Source: an uncultured Clostridia bacterium (lineage in GTDB: Bacteria; Bacillota; Clostridia; UBA1381). From it: a stretch of 34,500 nt of DNA. The stretch is taken from assembly GCA_934486735.1 (NCBI GenBank), contig CAKSQL010000031.1, positions 1 to 34,500 of the forward strand. Direction: 5' to 3'. How positions within the stretch are numbered: the first letter of the stretch is position 1; every line of letters starts with the position of its first letter. Both the position numbers and the translations under genes were made by a program. A model generated the notes under the pieces. It worked only from the letters and a program-made list of their open reading frames with translations. It searched no databases and had not been told where the DNA came from. Shown one piece after another: positions 33,642-34,500 of this stretch.

Positions 33642-34216
33642 GACCTTTTCCTCATTAAAATCACTTTCATCGCCGCCATAGCCGCCGCAAGGGATATTGC
33701 CGAGCATATCCAGACCGGAATAATTATCGCGGACGGATTTTCCGCCCCTGCTGCCGCCCTCAGCGATATTATCGTTGCCGGGATAAGCTGAACCGAGGAA
33801 GTGTTTAAAATCGTAAAAATGCACATTTCGTCGCTCGGTGTCTCGGGAGTGGGATTTTCCTTGTCCAGCTCTGCCATAGCCGCTATCCCTGCCGGAGTCG
33901 CCGCGTTGCCCATGCCCAAAAGATTCGCGGTGATATTCTCGGTGATTTTACAAAGCGCCGCACCGCCTTTTTTGAGTTTCGGAAAAAGACGTGACAAAAC
34001 AGGGTGCAGCAGCCTTTCAAGCTTTCCGCTCGTTCCGCCGCGCTCGGCAATTTTAAGTATTCCCGACCAAAAGCACATCATTCCGGCAAAGGACAGCACA
34101 ACCCTCACCGAGTCCTCGGCGGCGGCAAGACCTGCGGCAAGCGTTTCGTCAAGGCAGCCGCCGAGCGCTCCGCACACAAGCGATATAATTATAAGCGCGG
34201 GCCATAAATAATTCAT
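33638..34216 (-). CDS. spmA: spore maturation protein A
   Basis: Membrane protein of 192 aa, close to the normal SpmA length of about 196. It shows MNYLWPALIIISLV at the start, an AGMMCFWSGILKIAE segment, ENITANLLGMGNAATPAGI and FTILNTSSVQLIPATII, all typical of SpmA. The start at 34216 is preferred because AAAGGA lies about 12 nt upstream and the in-frame ATG at 34228 is directly joined to that site. Together with spmB it is a sporulation gene pair, which shows the organism is likely a spore former. Upstream is the tandem repeat region. Confidence 0.92.
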   Translation of the reverse strand: MNYLWPALIIISLVCGALGGCLDETLAAGLAAAEDSVRVVLSFAGMMCFWSGILKIAERGGTSGKLERLLHPVLSRLFPKLKKGGAALCKITENITANLLGMGNAATPAGIAAMAELDKENPTPETPSDEMCIFTILNTSSVQLIPATIISLRAAAGAENPSAIIIPVWICSAISLAAAMAAMKVILMRKRS

Positions 34217-34264
34217 TTTTATACTCATTCCTTTCTGTGCCGCAAGGCACAATGCACAAAACTT

Positions 34265-34500
34265 TAAGTCTGAAAGAAAATCGTTCAGATTGCCGTTTGA
34301 AAAAGTGCCGACGTACGTGGGTACTTCAAGCTTTTAAAACAGTGAAATTGGTGATTTTATTCAGACTGTAAGTCTGAAAGAAAATCGTTCAGATTGCCAT
34401 TTGAAAAAGTGACGACGTACGAAGGTACTTCAAGCTTTTAAAACAGTGAAATTGGTGATTTTATTCAGACTGTAAGTCTGAAAGAAAATCGTTCAGATTG
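34265..34500. repeat. 104-bp tandem repeat array reaching the window edge
   Basis: Units begin at 34265, 34369 and 34473, an exact 104-bp period; the third copy is cut by the window end. The two full copies differ at four positions only. Each junction has the inverted repeat TTCAGACT-gta-AGTCTGAA, and within the unit AGTCTGAA can also pair with TTCAGATT 9 nt downstream. No open reading frame crosses the array. The function is unknown; it lies upstream of spmA. Confidence 0.9.

Noticed and set aside
33642..33824. Long N-terminal extension of spmB
   Set aside because: The extra 61 residues are an out-of-frame copy of spmA; SpmB normally begins near MTSYILP.
34265..34500. CRISPR array
   Set aside because: The repeat is 104 bp and directly adjoining with no variable spacers.

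Overview
The window looks like a chromosome segment of a mid-GC, endospore-forming, Gram-positive member of the Clostridia, probably a gut or other anaerobic polysaccharide degrader. The evidence is spore-maturation genes spmA/spmB, SLH-anchored surface proteins, a type III glutamine synthetase, a DUF1540 protein, a YesM/YesN-type two-component system and strong AAGGAGG-like ribosome binding sites. The SLH-anchored glycosidases and the shared C-terminal module ending in a FW-x5-M-x-P type motif recall Monoglobus-like pectinolytic Clostridia; that placement is inference only.

Layout. Positions 1-322 are non-coding and hold several hairpins. From 323 to 19608 seven genes read leftward as one apparent operon. 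In transcription order they are: a membrane-anchored ABC-type solute-binding protein (19608-18226), a secreted protein with three DUF6273-like repeats (18171-15118), two SLH-domain surface proteins (15041-13326 and 13306-10670), and three large paralogous clan GH-A glycoside hydrolases (10645-7409, 7326-3874, 3937-323). The first two hydrolases carry C-terminal SLH domains; the last has none and its start overlaps the previous gene by 64 bp. From 19802 to 23728 lies the regulatory block. A YesN-type AraC response regulator diverges from the solute-binding gene and converges on a YesM-type histidine kinase across a perfect 46-bp palindrome. The kinase is preceded, at 3-bp spacing, by a Cache-type sensor that has no kinase domain. 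Next come a tiny Gly/Cys-rich membrane protein (23958-23812) and a LacI-family regulator (25058-24078).

From 25241 to 26716 a strong promoter, a two-hairpin leader resembling the guanidine-IV (mepA) riboswitch, and a MATE exporter read rightward, followed by a DUF1540 protein. A bidirectional terminator separates these from leftward housekeeping genes: glnN, and a pgk-tpiA-gpmI glycolytic operon with a structured leader. Leftward spmA-spmB (4-bp overlap) follow, and the right edge runs into a 104-bp tandem repeat that continues past the window.

How they may work together (inference): the solute-binding protein, kinase-less sensor, kinase and response regulator would sense an extracellular sugar or oligosaccharide and switch on a cell-surface set of SLH-anchored GH-A enzymes and accessory proteins. 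No ABC permease is present, so the solute-binding protein may be a co-sensor or may serve a permease encoded elsewhere. The substrate cannot be read from the sequence.
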